NCBI GenBank assembly: GCA_965276785.1
Contig: OZ255629.1
Span: 2,666,001-2,730,000 of the forward strand
Origin: LMUY01 sp965276785
GTDB taxonomy: Bacteria; Pseudomonadota; Alphaproteobacteria; Acetobacterales; Acetobacteraceae
DNA: 64,000 nt
Direction of reading: 5' to 3'
Position numbers and translations under genes: made by a program. This document shows, piece after piece, positions 9,524 to 18,420 of the stretch. Position 1 is the stretch's first letter. Every line of letters begins with the position of its first letter. Below the pieces are notes generated by a model. The model saw only the letters and a program-made list of their open reading frames with translations, was not told where the DNA came from and searched no databases.

Positions 9524-11853
9524 TCTCTGATTCCCGACTGCTTGAACGCTGTCTTGGCCGCATCACAGGCCATGACGTCGAACATCGCCCGTCGCGCGTC
9601 ATTGGCGACCAAGCTTCCCGCCACGGGCAGGTCGTCGAACAGCGCGAGCGCGTAACCACGAAGCATCTCCGCCCGGCCCTGGCGGTAAGCCTCCTGTACC
9701 GGCGTGCCGACGCACTCGACCGTAGCCAACGACCCGTCCATGCCGCGGAGGCTCGTCAAGCGGACGAGCTTCATGACGGCGGCATCGTCGCCCCGTGTCG
9801 TCGTCTGCAATGCTCCCTCAAGGGCTGGGGCGAGCTTTCCAAGCGGAGTCACGCGCATCTGGGCGTCGTTCCCGTAGTCAGCCTCGACGAAGGCAATCTG
9901 CAAGCCGTCGACGGCGGCCGCCCTGACCAGCCTGGTTGGATCGAAGAACTGCAGCCTGCCCTCCGGTGATGGCACTGCAAGATCCTCACCTTCCTTGAAC
10001 ATCGCGGGAATGCCCGCCCGCTCGGTCGCCATTGACACTCTGCGGGCGATGGTTCGCTCGTGTAGCGATCGGCACAGCCCGGCGATCCAATACTGTGCTT
10101 CCTGCGCGCTAATGGCTGGCTCGGCGCGTATGACGTCCATCGCGCGCGCCACGGCCACCTCGCTCGGCTGCACGCCGAACCATGACTGCATGATGTCGTC
10201 GCTGGTGCCCCGATAATGTGTCGCACACAGCTTGACCGCCTCGGGCGGCTCCTCCCCGATATCGACGGCGAACGCCTTCTCGATCTCGCCCGCCCAGCGG
10301 CGGGCCGCGGCCGCGCGCCTCGGCGCCATGCCCGCCTCGTAAGCGGCGCGAAAAGCGGTCATTGTCGCACCGACCGTGGCCAAGTCCTCACCGCCAATCC
10401 AATCCAGCCGACCGGTCGCGCCCGGCGACCAGAAGGCTGCTTCCCACGCCGCCAGCGTGCCCGCGTCGCCATCGGTTTGCGCGAGCGCATCCGCCACATG
10501 CCGCCTTACCACAGCCGCATTCAACCGCCCGGCGGCCGCGATGCATGCGTCCTTGAGGTTGGTGACCTGCGCTTGGGTGAGACCGGCCAGCGAACCGCCT
10601 ACTTTTGGGCCTAGGACTTGGCTGGGAAAGTATGGCTGCAGCGCGACCTGGCACGCGGCCTCGGGCGTGTGAACCACGCGCGTGGTGCCCGTCGCGTCAC
10701 GGCTCGCTTCGGCAGCCATGGCATCGAACCCGGCAACTACGGCCGCCCTGATCCGGCTAAGACTGGCCGCGTTGTGTTCGCTGATGGTGCCGCTACACGT
10801 GTTACGCAGCATTTCCGCGACCGGGGCGGAGGCGGCGTCCTGGGCGAGCGAGCCGGCATAGGGGCCGAGAATGGCCCGGCACGCCCCCTCTGCGGGCAAG
10901 ATCGTGTCCGACGCGTCAACAACCTGCAGGGCCTGTTGGAGCCTGGCGGATAACTGGTCCCGCTTGGCCTCGAACCGAGTCCGCAATGCGCGCTCGTACA
11001 GCTTGAAAAGAGAAGCATAGTCGAGCGGCCATCGGCGATCGGCGGGAAGGATCGCTTGGGAGAAACTCAGCCGGGTGGATGGCAAAACCGCGCCTGAGTC
11101 ACGCAACCCGGCGAGCGCATTCGCTGCGGCATCGGAGGTTATGCGCCCTGCGCTCGCGGTCGGCGGCGATGCGGCGCCGGATGGCAGATCGGGCACCAGC
11201 GCCAGTGTGGCGAGCCGCAGTGCCAGCCTGCCGATTAAGACGTCGCGGTCTTCCAGGCACCGCGCGAGTAGGTCCTTGCCCAAGGGCGTGAAAGCATACT
11301 GCGCCCGATCGGCGATCCAGCTGCAATACGGGACGGGTCCCGATGTCCCGGCCTGGTCTCCTACGGGCAGCACGATCGCGTCCGCCTTCTCCAGCGCGTC
11401 CGTCAGCCTGGCGAAGCGCGTGTCGAGCTCGGCAATCAAGGCCCCCCGCACCTCGTCCTGCTTGTCCCTGAGTGCCCGCTGCGCCTGCGGGCCGGCGATG
11501 TCCGGAGCCGGTGTCACGCCGTGCATCGAGAGATAGAGGGGTGTGAGCTCGAACCAGTGGAACGACGCGGCCTCGTCCAGGCCGGGCTTTGCGGCGAGCA
11601 TGTCGGCCTCGTACCGCCTTGCCGCGATCGGGCCGGAGATATCCCGGCCTGCGTCGCGCTGGCTATTGGGCGCGACGGGGCCTTCCGGTCCCCCGCCCCA
11701 GGATGATTCCACGCCGGGGTTCGTCAGCACGTAGTCCGCGGCAACGGCCGGCACGGGCGCCCCCAGCAGCCACCCGCCCAGCAACATCGATAACGCCTGA
11801 AGCCGGGTCATGCGCGGCTGGGTTCGTGAGGTGAAAACGGGATCATTCGTCAT
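9520..11853 (-). CDS. Large exported protein of unknown function
   Basis: The frame stays open further upstream, to 12006, but that part overlaps the divergent regulator, so the ATG at 11853 (MTNDPVFTSRT) is preferred. MTRLQALSMLLGG a little further on may be the start of the signal peptide itself. The signal peptide is LQALSMLLGGWLLGAPVPAVAA with probable cleavage after AVAA. The mature protein of about 750 residues is Ala/Arg-rich and mainly helical in appearance, with repeated patterns like AACIAAAGRLNAAVV and EACRAILGPYAGSL that suggest a recurring helical unit. No known catalytic motif was found. It heads a probable three-gene operon with the lipoprotein and the VOC protein, so an envelope role is plausible but unproven. 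Confidence 0.7.
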   Translation of the reverse strand: MTNDPVFTSRTQPRMTRLQALSMLLGGWLLGAPVPAVAADYVLTNPGVESSWGGGPEGPVAPNSQRDAGRDISGPIAARRYEADMLAAKPGLDEAASFHWFELTPLYLSMHGVTPAPDIAGPQAQRALRDKQDEVRGALIAELDTRFARLTDALEKADAIVLPVGDQAGTSGPVPYCSWIADRAQYAFTPLGKDLLARCLEDRDVLIGRLALRLATLALVPDLPSGAASPPTASAGRITSDAAANALAGLRDSGAVLPSTRLSFSQAILPADRRWPLDYASLFKLYERALRTRFEAKRDQLSARLQQALQVVDASDTILPAEGACRAILGPYAGSLAQDAASAPVAEMLRNTCSGTISEHNAASLSRIRAAVVAGFDAMAAEASRDATGTTRVVHTPEAACQVALQPYFPSQVLGPKVGGSLAGLTQAQVTNLKDACIAAAGRLNAAVVRRHVADALAQTDGDAGTLAAWEAAFWSPGATGRLDWIGGEDLATVGATMTAFRAAYEAGMAPRRAAAARRWAGEIEKAFAVDIGEEPPEAVKLCATHYRGTSDDIMQSWFGVQPSEVAVARAMDVIRAEPAISAQEAQYWIAGLCRSLHERTIARRVSMATERAGIPAMFKEGEDLAVPSPEGRLQFFDPTRLVRAAAVDGLQIAFVEADYGNDAQMRVTPLGKLAPALEGALQTTTRGDDAAVMKLVRLTSLRGMDGSLATVECVGTPVQEAYRQGRAEMLRGYALALFDDLPVAGSLVANDARRAMFDVMACDAAKTAFKQSGIRE

Positions 11854-11874
11854 GCCGTCACAGCTCGAAGTTTT

Positions 11875-11905
11875 GTCGAGAATACTCCGTGGTGGGATAC
11901 TCGAC
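11875..11905. promoter_or_regulatory. Candidate operator between the exported-protein operon and the XRE gene
   Basis: An inverted repeat with half-sites GTCGAG (11875-11880) and CTCGAC (11900-11905) is extended by AAT/GAT next to each half. It lies in the 72 bp gap between two divergent starts (11853 and 11926), where an XRE repressor would be expected to act on both genes. Confidence 0.5.
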
Positions 11906-11925
11906 AATGGCGCGCCCTCACGCTC

Positions 11926-12186
11926 ATGCGGATACGAGAGGTGTTGGCGCTCAACCTGCGAAAGGCCCGTCACGCCAAGGGCTTGTCGCAGGAGGAATTG
12001 GCGCATCGCGCCGAAATCGACCGCACCTACGTAAGTGCGCTAGAGCGCTGCGTTTATGCGGCGACAATCGACATGGTCGAGAGGCTCGCCATGGTATTGG
12101 AAATGGACACGGTCGATCTTCTCCGCGGAACGTGCGCGGCCGACCAGGGCGATAAAACATCGTACAAGAAACCGGGGGCAGACTGA
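11926..12186 (+). CDS. Small XRE-type HTH regulator
   Basis: The 86 residues are almost entirely one lambda-Cro/C1-type HTH: LRKARHAKGLSQEELAHRAEIDRTYVSALER (scaffold and recognition helices) followed by TIDMVERLAMVLEMDTVDLL. This single-domain form is common for local autoregulators. It is divergent from the exported-protein operon and overlooks the inverted repeat at 11875-11905. The C-terminus is a short hydrophilic tail with no effector domain. Confidence 0.88.
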   Translation: MRIREVLALNLRKARHAKGLSQEELAHRAEIDRTYVSALERCVYAATIDMVERLAMVLEMDTVDLLRGTCAADQGDKTSYKKPGAD

Positions 12187-12426
12187 TGGCTGGCGCAGAC
12201 TCGGTAGGCACGTTAACGCGGCCGTCTACGGACACTTAGACTAGTGTCACTCGGCGCCGGATCGGGACCCTGTATCGGCGTCCAATCGGGACCCCCCTTT
12301 TCGGGTAGGCTTGTGCCGGTAATCCATAGGAGGGCCCCGCGCGCTGCGGAGTGCCCGTCCAGAGGCTGACGCAGCGGCGCGCGGGAGATGCCTGTGGTTT
12401 ACCGGTGCAAGTTGGGGCGCAGGTCA

Positions 12427-13358
12427 GAGTCTGACTCAAAATTGACCATTCCATATCAGGCTCTTGCCAGGCGTCGCGTGAGGGTCCGGATATGGGCCAT
12501 TAGGAGCCATGCTGTTGCGCTGGACACGGTGGTTTCGAAGTCTTTGACAAGTCTGCGGCAGCGGCCAAGCCAGGCGAAGGTGCGCTCGACGACCCAGCGC
12601 TTTGGCAAGACCGCAAAGCCGTTGGCCGTGTCGGAACGCTTGATGATTTCGATCGTCCAGCGTCCCATGCCGGCCAGTTCGGCCCGCAGCTTGTCGCCAG
12701 CATATCCTGCGTCGGCGAAGATGTGGCGCAGCCATGGATGAAGGGTGCGGATCGTTGCCAGCGTTTTAGCTGCGCCGTCGCGGTCTTGGATGTCGGCAGA
12801 ATGCACCAGCCAGCCGATCAGGTTGCCGAGCGTGTCAGTGACGATGTGCCGCTTGCGTCCTTTGATCTTTTTTCCGGCGTCGTAGCCCCGCGGCCCGCCG
12901 GACTCAGTGGTTTTAACCGATTGGCTGTCGATCACGCCCGCTGTCGGGCTGGCCTCCCGGCCTGCTGCTTGGCGCGTGGCCATGACCAGCGCGTGATTAA
13001 TCCGAGGCAACGTGCCGTCTTCGGCCCAACGATAAAAGTAGCTCTGCACGGTCGAGTATGGCGGGAAATTCCGTGGCAGTTGCCGCCACTGACATCCGGT
13101 CGAGGCGACATAAAGCAAGCCGTCCAAGCCCTGCCGCAAATCGGTCTTGCGCGGCCGTCCAAGCCGCGACGGCTTGGGCATGAATGGCTCGACCAGCGCC
13201 CATTCAGCGTCGGTCAGATCGCTTGCATAGCGCCGGTTCGCCCGCCGATACTGCGGACGAGTGATTTCAGTCCAGGCCATCCGTGGCTCCGTCGTGTCTC
13301 GCAAACCTACGGAATCACAACCTACTGAAATCACTCAACCTCTTTTTTGGTCAGGCTC
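12427..13358 (-). mobile_element. IS5-family element inside the IS21 (932 bp)
   Basis: The ends GAGTCTGAC (12427) and, on the minus strand from 13358, GAGCCTGAC are inverted repeats. The trinucleotide TCA is duplicated at 12424-12426 and 13359-13361; a TNA duplication is typical of the IS1031/ISL2-like branch of IS5. The insertion sits exactly at the end of istB. Confidence 0.88.
12456..13280 (-). CDS. IS5-family transposase
   Basis: This is a DDE transposase of about 274 residues starting MAWTEITRPQYRR; the open frame upstream is the element's leader. The N-terminal DUF4096-type domain is RYASDLTDAEWALVEPFMP with GCQWRQLPRNFPPYSTVQSY. The catalytic core includes AGVIDSQSVKTTESGG (Asp), HIFADAGYAGDKL (Asp) and RWVVERTFAWLGRCRRL (Glu in the Y-(2)-R-(3)-E-(6)-K-like signature). 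It is uninterrupted, so the element may still be mobile. Confidence 0.92.
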   Translation of the reverse strand: MAWTEITRPQYRRANRRYASDLTDAEWALVEPFMPKPSRLGRPRKTDLRQGLDGLLYVASTGCQWRQLPRNFPPYSTVQSYFYRWAEDGTLPRINHALVMATRQAAGREASPTAGVIDSQSVKTTESGGPRGYDAGKKIKGRKRHIVTDTLGNLIGWLVHSADIQDRDGAAKTLATIRTLHPWLRHIFADAGYAGDKLRAELAGMGRWTIEIIKRSDTANGFAVLPKRWVVERTFAWLGRCRRLVKDFETTVSSATAWLLMAHIRTLTRRLARA

Positions 13359-14087
13359 TCAGGCCCGGTTCTTGAACCGCCAGCTCTCATTGCCGGTCTC
13401 GACGATCTCGCAGTGATGCGTCAGCCGGTCGAGCAGGGCCGTGGTCATCTTGGCGTCGCCAAACACGCTTGGCCATTCACCGAACGCCAAGTTGGTGGTG
13501 ACGATCACCGAGGTCTGCTCGTAGAGACGGCTGACCAGATGGAACGGCAACTGGCCGCCGGATTGGGCAAACGGCAAGTAGCCGAGTTCGTCGAGCACGA
13601 CGAAGTCCATGCGGCAGAGATAATCCGCCATTCGGCCCTGGCGGCCAGAGCGGGTCTCCGCCTCAAGCCGGTTCACCAGGTCGACGACGTTGAAGAATCG
13701 GCCGCGGGCGCCATCGCGGATGCAGGCGCGCGCGATGGCGATCGCCAGATGGGTCTTGCCCGTGCCGGTGCCGCCAACCAGCACGACATTGCGCTGATGC
13801 GCCAGGAACTCGCCGCCAGCCAGGTCGCGCATCAGGGCCTGGTTGATCGGCGTGCCGTCAAAGGCAAAGTCGTCGACATCCTTGGCCAGCGGCAGCTTGG
13901 CGATGGTGATCTGGTAGCGGATGGAGCGCGCCTGCTTCTCGCTGATCTCCGCCGTCAGCAGGTCGCCCACGATGCGGGTCGGCTCGTGCTGGCGTTTGAC
14001 CGCCGTGCCGATGATCTCGTCATACGCGGCCTTCATGCCGTAAAGCTTCAGCTCCGACATGGTGGTCAGGATCTCGGATCGTTCCAT
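13359..14087 (-). CDS. istB: IS21 helper ATPase IstB (second IS21 type)
   Basis: This is a 242-residue AAA+ ATPase with Walker A VVLVGGTGTGKTHLAIAI and Walker B FVVLDELGYLPF, followed by SVIVTTNLAFGEW. The ATG overlaps the istA stop (TGATG). Its TGA stop at 13359-13361 is the same trinucleotide that was duplicated by the IS5 insertion, so the IS5 landed at the stop codon without altering the protein. Confidence 0.93.
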   Translation of the reverse strand: MERSEILTTMSELKLYGMKAAYDEIIGTAVKRQHEPTRIVGDLLTAEISEKQARSIRYQITIAKLPLAKDVDDFAFDGTPINQALMRDLAGGEFLAHQRNVVLVGGTGTGKTHLAIAIARACIRDGARGRFFNVVDLVNRLEAETRSGRQGRMADYLCRMDFVVLDELGYLPFAQSGGQLPFHLVSRLYEQTSVIVTTNLAFGEWPSVFGDAKMTTALLDRLTHHCEIVETGNESWRFKNRA

Positions 14088-15587
14088 CAGCTGGCTCTCC
14101 TCAGGCTGTCATAGCGGGCGCAATCAGCGACGGGCGCGTGCGTCAGCCGCAGCGCCTCCGGGGTCAGGATGGTGACCTGCGCTGCGGGCTCGCGCTGCCG
14201 GGCCAGGATGTTGATGACGACGTCGGCCGAGTGCGTCGCTTCGCGCAGCGCTTCGGCGCAGGCGGCTTCGACCGCCGGTAGGCCGTCGCTCAGCACCGCG
14301 GCCAGGATTGCCACCATCTGCCGGTCGCCGTCCGCGGTGCCCGCCAGCTTGCGGCGGATGCGCTCCATTGCCGATGGCAGCAGCCAATCCTTGAACGGGG
14401 CGCCGTTGCGCAGCGCGCCGGGCTTGCGCGCCAGCACCGGGACATAGTGCCAAGGGTCGAACACCATTTGGTCGCGGCCGAAATTACGGCGGTGCTCGCC
14501 AACGATCTTGCCGCCCTGGCGCAGCTCGATCCGCTCGGCATAGGCGCGGACCTCGACCGGGCGCCCAACCGCGTGCGCCGACACCGAGTAGCGGTTGTTG
14601 TCGAAGCGCACGAGGCAGGTCTTTGGACACCGATGCCATTATGGCGTGGAAGCCGTCGAAGCGGCCGATATACGGCACCAGGCTGGGCCGTTCAGCCTCG
14701 AACACCGACTAGACTGTCTGGTCGCGCAGCTCGGGATGACGATTTGCGCGGGCATAGGCGACGCATTGGTCCAGCAGCCACCCGTTCAGCTCGTCGTAGC
14801 TCTTGACCCGAAGCCGGGGCGAGAAGAACCGTTCCCGCACCAGACCGACCTGGTTCTCCACTTGGCCCTTCTCCCAGCCCGATGCGGGTGTGCAGGCGAC
14901 CGGCTCGACCAAATAATGGCTGCACATCTGGAGGAATCGGCGATTATAGGCCCGCTCGCGGCCGACGAAGATCGCGTCCACCGCCGCCTTGAGGTTGTCG
15001 TAGATGCCGCGGGTGCAGGTGCCCTTGAAGAACGCGAACGCCCGGTCATGCGCGTCGAACACCATCTCCTGCGTCTCGCGCGGGTAAGCCCGCACGAACA
15101 GCATCCGGCTGTGGCACAGCCGCAGGTGCGCCACCTTGACCGTCACCGTCGTGCCGCCGATCAGCACGATCTCGTAGCTCCAATCGAACTGGTACGCCTC
15201 GCCAGGCGCGAAGCTCAGCGGCACATACGCCGCGGCCGACGCCGACACCTGGTCGCGCCGCCATGCCCGGGCGTACCGCCGCACCGCGTCGTAGCCGCCC
15301 TCGTAACCCGACCCGCGCAGCGCCTCGAACACCCGGATCAGCGTCAGCCGCTCCCGGCTGGGCCTCGCCTCGTTGGCCGCAAGCAGCTTGTCCAGCTCAT
15401 CGCGCCAGGCATCCAGCCGCGGCATCGGCTGCTGCTCACGCTCGTAATGGAACTCCGCCGCCTCCGACCGGAGGACCTTGCGCACCACCTTGCGCGAGAC
15501 GTGCAGCTCCCGGCAGATCGCCTTGATCGACTTGCCCTGCACGAAATGGGCACGGCGGATCCGCGCAATCGTCTCCACCACCAGCAT
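14087..15587 (-). pseudogene. istA: IS21 transposase IstA with stop and frameshift
   Basis: The first piece (15587-14709) has the HTH KSIKAICRELHVSRKVVRKVL, the integrase core around EAYQFDWSYEIVLIGG, GIYDNLKAAVDAIFVG and GWEKGQVENQVGLVRERFF. A TAG at 14709-14711 replaces what should be a Trp codon before SVFEAERP. About 80 bases further on, one extra A near 14625 shifts the frame. The C-terminal piece (14611-14087) resumes with RFDNNRYSVSAHAVGRPV. Two independent lesions make it inactive. Confidence 0.88.
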
Positions 15588-15667
15588 CCCAATCAGGCCC
15601 CCGTGTAAATACGGGAGCCACCGTGAACCCCAGCGTCAGAGGGGTCCCTATTCCACGCCGATCCACA

Positions 15668-15957
15668 GACTAGCGGCTTTTACGGTGTCTGCTGACGGCT
15701 ACACGTCACCAGTTTGCGACAGCGGCGCGACCCGGTCACCAAAGCGGAGCGCACCTGTTAGCCGCTAACGGCGTGGACAAGCTGACGCCGGGCGTAGCTG
15801 CTAAGCCAGAGCGACAGCGTCGGGGCTTCACGCCTATCTAGCAATTTAGTAGCGGACTCAGGTGAATTCTCGTCGCGTATGCACCTCTTCCGACATTGCG
15901 CGATTATCGGCGACAAGTCCGGAGCCCGCTCTTCGCCGGCACAGAATAAAGCTTTAC
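15668..15957. other. Interval with no recognisable gene
   Basis: After the GACTAG target duplication I see no supported gene or structured RNA in this stretch. It lies downstream of the AlpA-like gene and may contain its terminator, though no clear GC-hairpin with T-run is present. Confidence 0.4.
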
Positions 15958-16371
15958 TTAACCAGAGTACCTGTGTTCTCGCAACTTCTGCATCCGGTGC
16001 GCAGTCGTCGTCGTTGCCGGGGAGCTTGTTCGAGCCTTCGCCCAAGCAAGCAGGTCAGCGGCCTCATACTGCACCCGTCGGTTATAGGTGTAGTAGGGCG
16101 GCCCTCCACCCCGTGACGCCAGGGTTGCCAGCGTATGGCGAGAAGTTGGCCAGCCCTGATTGGTCAGCCATGCCGCCGCCGCCCCGCGGGTCAACCGGGC
16201 CGCAAGTTTCTCGGGCGAGCATAGGACCGTACTGCGATGGCCTACATTGAGCGAACCAGGCGCATTTCCCGCCATCTCGCCGGGTCGGCTAGCGACACGG
16301 TTCCGTCTCGAAGTTGGAGGCTGGGGTACCTCATTGGGGTCGAAGGTTTGCGCCAAAGTGGTTCTCCTCAT
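15958..16371 (-). CDS. AlpA/excisionase-like DNA-binding protein
   Basis: This is a 137-residue protein. After a disordered N-terminus it contains a winged-helix MerR/AlpA-type domain: LTRGAAAAWLTNQGWPTSRHTLATLASRGGGPPYYTYNRRVQYEAADLLAWAKART. This is the pattern by which such proteins read 'residue, wing, column' to bind island promoters or attachment sites. It lies just downstream of the integrase on the same strand, the usual place for an island-borne recombination directionality factor or regulator. Confidence 0.72.
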   Translation of the reverse strand: MRRTTLAQTFDPNEVPQPPTSRRNRVASRPGEMAGNAPGSLNVGHRSTVLCSPEKLAARLTRGAAAAWLTNQGWPTSRHTLATLASRGGGPPYYTYNRRVQYEAADLLAWAKARTSSPATTTTAHRMQKLREHRYSG

Positions 16372-16465
16372 CCTTGTTTAATGCCCACGAATCCCTTCCG
16401 TGTGCTCGAGTCGATTGTCTGGATTGAAGAGCGTTGACCGCAAGCCCCAACGCGAGCACCGCCGG

Positions 16466-17746
16466 CTATTGTCCCTCGGACGTTTTCGGGCGTCGGTAGA
16501 GGGCGGGACCGTGAGCCTCGCCTATAAGCCGTTTGTGCATCTCTTCCGCCACGTGATTGGCTGCATTGACGAGAGCAGGGTCGGGAACGCCGCCGTAGCG
16601 CGCCGTCATTCCTCCAGGACTATGTCCCAACAACCCGGCGATGACGAACTCGGAGTAGCCAGCCTCCTTGGCGAGGCTCGAAAAACTGTGCCGCAGGACG
16701 TGGATCGTCACCCCGTCCAAGCCCGCTCGCGCGCAAACCAGATCGAAGAACTTCGGCAGCCCGACGAAGTGCTTGCCATCCACGTAGCCCGGGAATGCCC
16801 AGCGGCAGCCGTTCGGTCGCTCGATGGCTTCCAGTTCTCGGAGGGCCGCGGCTCCGATTGCGCGCATCTCGATCCGGCTGCCGCCGGCAATCCCTCGAGC
16901 GCGTTTGCTTTCGACGAGGCGAAGACAACTCGCATCCGCGTCAACGGAGGCGAGAGGAAGTGCCAGTGCCTCCATGCGGCGCACGCCTGTCATCAGCAAG
17001 AAGCGGATCGCCGCAACCCCTATGTGGCTGCCGCATTCCGCCTCAATTTGCGCCATTGAGCGCCCAAGGCTACCAAGTTCGACCTGGCTTAGGAAGCGCT
17101 CCTGCTTGCCCTCCTTAAAGCGTATGACCCGCCGCGTTGGGTTTATAGTGATGACGTTGCGTCGAACCGCGAACTCCATGATCGTGCCCAGCATGCCGAG
17201 CGTGCGCGACGCGACCCCGCGGCCACCTTTGGTGACCCCGCCGCGGGTGCCTTTCCTCGGTTGGGCGGACTTTCCCGCGGCGATGTCCCTCTGGAACCGC
17301 TCCAGGTCGGCGGTTGTCAACGCGGCGACCTTACGTGCACCGAGCAGCGGTTTGACGTGGGACGCGATGCGCGAGCGATCCATCGCCAGGGTCGACGGCT
17401 TGATCCGCTCCGCAGCGTCCTCGAGGTAAAGGTCGCAGAGTTCCGACACGATGATTGACGCCCGGACGGCCTCTCGTTGCCCAGATGGGTCAGCGCCGTT
17501 TGCGATGGCCGCGAGATGCTGTCGTGCCACTTCGCGAACTTCTTCCGGCGTGGTTGTCCCCACGCGCGCGAGCACAAGTTTGCGCTGTCGGCCTTCCTTA
17601 TTCCGATACTTTAGAATGTATGTGCTGACACCCGACGGGAGCTGGCGCACCCCGAGGCCCTTCAGCTCGGTATCCCAGATAGATGCCTCGCGCCCGTCGG
17701 TCGGCGGTTTTAGTGCATCGATAATGCGTTTTGTAAGCTTCGGCAT
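16466..17746 (-). CDS. Tyrosine integrase of an island inserted at tRNA-Gly
   Basis: This site-specific recombinase of about 426 residues has the DUF4102-type N-terminus common in island integrases (MPKLTKRIIDALKPP, DTELKGLGVRQLPSGVSTYILKYR). A SAM-like core-binding domain and the catalytic domain follow, with Arg in LLMTGVRRMEALAL, HVLRHSF (His-x-x-Arg), and the HSPGGMTARYGG segment holding the nucleophilic Tyr. The start MPKLTKR (17746) is preferred over an upstream ATG 10 codons earlier. Its 5' end is 180 bases from the tRNA-Gly remnant, so that remnant is the likely attachment core. Confidence 0.93.
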   Translation of the reverse strand: MPKLTKRIIDALKPPTDGREASIWDTELKGLGVRQLPSGVSTYILKYRNKEGRQRKLVLARVGTTTPEEVREVARQHLAAIANGADPSGQREAVRASIIVSELCDLYLEDAAERIKPSTLAMDRSRIASHVKPLLGARKVAALTTADLERFQRDIAAGKSAQPRKGTRGGVTKGGRGVASRTLGMLGTIMEFAVRRNVITINPTRRVIRFKEGKQERFLSQVELGSLGRSMAQIEAECGSHIGVAAIRFLLMTGVRRMEALALPLASVDADASCLRLVESKRARGIAGGSRIEMRAIGAAALRELEAIERPNGCRWAFPGYVDGKHFVGLPKFFDLVCARAGLDGVTIHVLRHSFSSLAKEAGYSEFVIAGLLGHSPGGMTARYGGVPDPALVNAANHVAEEMHKRLIGEAHGPALYRRPKTSEGQ

Positions 17747-17927
17747 GGCTTCCTGGTTCCACGAGGTTTTCAGCATAGCCGTGGAACCACCATGGAACCA
17801 GATGGGATCAAACTCACGCAGAGACGCTCACGCTCCCGCAAAGTAAAACTTCGAGATCGACAACGAATTCAGTTGATTAGCCAATCTCGACAAACCCGTG
17901 CAGACTCACGCAAACGCCGATACTGAT

Positions 17928-17973
17928 CTTGCCAAGGTTGGGGTCGAGGGTTCGAATCCCTTCGCCCGCTCCA
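17928..17973 (+). other. Attachment-site core: 3' half of a tRNA-Gly(GCC) gene
   Basis: The 46 bases begin CTTGCCAAGG (anticodon loop with GCC) and continue through GAGGGTTCGAATCCCTT (T-arm) to the acceptor strand CGCCCGC, T and CCA. The 5' half of a tRNA is absent, so it is not a functional gene but the duplicate left by an integrase that targets the tRNA 3' end. Because the tRNA reads to the right and only its 3' half is here, the island should extend leftward, with the intact gene outside the window. Confidence 0.85.
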
Positions 17974-18420
17974 GATTTCTTTCACATAAAACAGGAAGTT
18001 AAGGCTTGTCCAACCTGGTCCCGATCTCTTCCGAGGCGTAGTCTTCTAAAGGTCGGAAGCAATTCGGAAGCATTCCGTAGAAAGGCAGCGACTACGATCG
18101 GCGGCTGATTTCGGGGCATTCGCGGCGTAGATTTCCCGAGCAACCAGGGCGGTTGCCGCCCAGCTGCTCAAAGGGGTTTGCTCCGATGCGGACATCCGAC
18201 AGGAATGCCAGTCCGCAGGTCGACCAACCCACCCTACACACTTCGCTGTGGGTTTACTGGCCGAAGCTAGCCTCCCTCTTATTCACCGGCGTGAGGCTGG
18301 CGTCGGCATCTGAGCTTCGGGCGTGATTGTCCGTTGCGCTTTTCGTCGCGTTTCAGATTGGAGGCTTCGGGCGTCAGGGGCTTGCGGGATCGGGCTCGTT
18401 TTGGGGCTGCGCCCCGCACT
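17974..18420. other. Interval without genes
   Basis: No coding frame with family resemblance was seen. A short GGTTGACC-rich stretch and CCCACCCTACACACTTCGCTGTGGG (an imperfect hairpin around 18230-18256) are present but not assignable. The right end borders the IS1380 remnant and may contain that element's terminal repeat. Confidence 0.35.

Larger units (their letters stand above)
12245..15667 (-). mobile_element. Second IS21-family element with a nested IS5, flanked by 6-bp target duplication
   Basis: The left end TGTCACTCGGCGCCGGATCG (12245) and the right end read inward on the minus strand TGTGGATCGGCGTGGAATAG (from 15667) are imperfect inverted repeats. A second internal copy of the repeat follows at 12271, as is usual in IS21 elements. 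GACTAG occurs at 12239-12244 and again at 15668-15673, a clean 6-bp duplication. Removing the IS5 leaves about 2.5 kb, the normal IS21 size. This type differs in sequence from the IS21 at 0.9-7.6 kb. Confidence 0.9.

Noticed and set aside
9520..12006. Start of the large exported protein at 12006
   Set aside because: The first 51 codons overlap the divergent XRE gene and the inverted-repeat operator and precede the signal peptide; a start at 11853 or later is more sensible.
17928..17973. Functional tRNA-Gly gene
   Set aside because: Only the half from the anticodon loop to CCA is present; the D-arm and 5' acceptor strand are missing.
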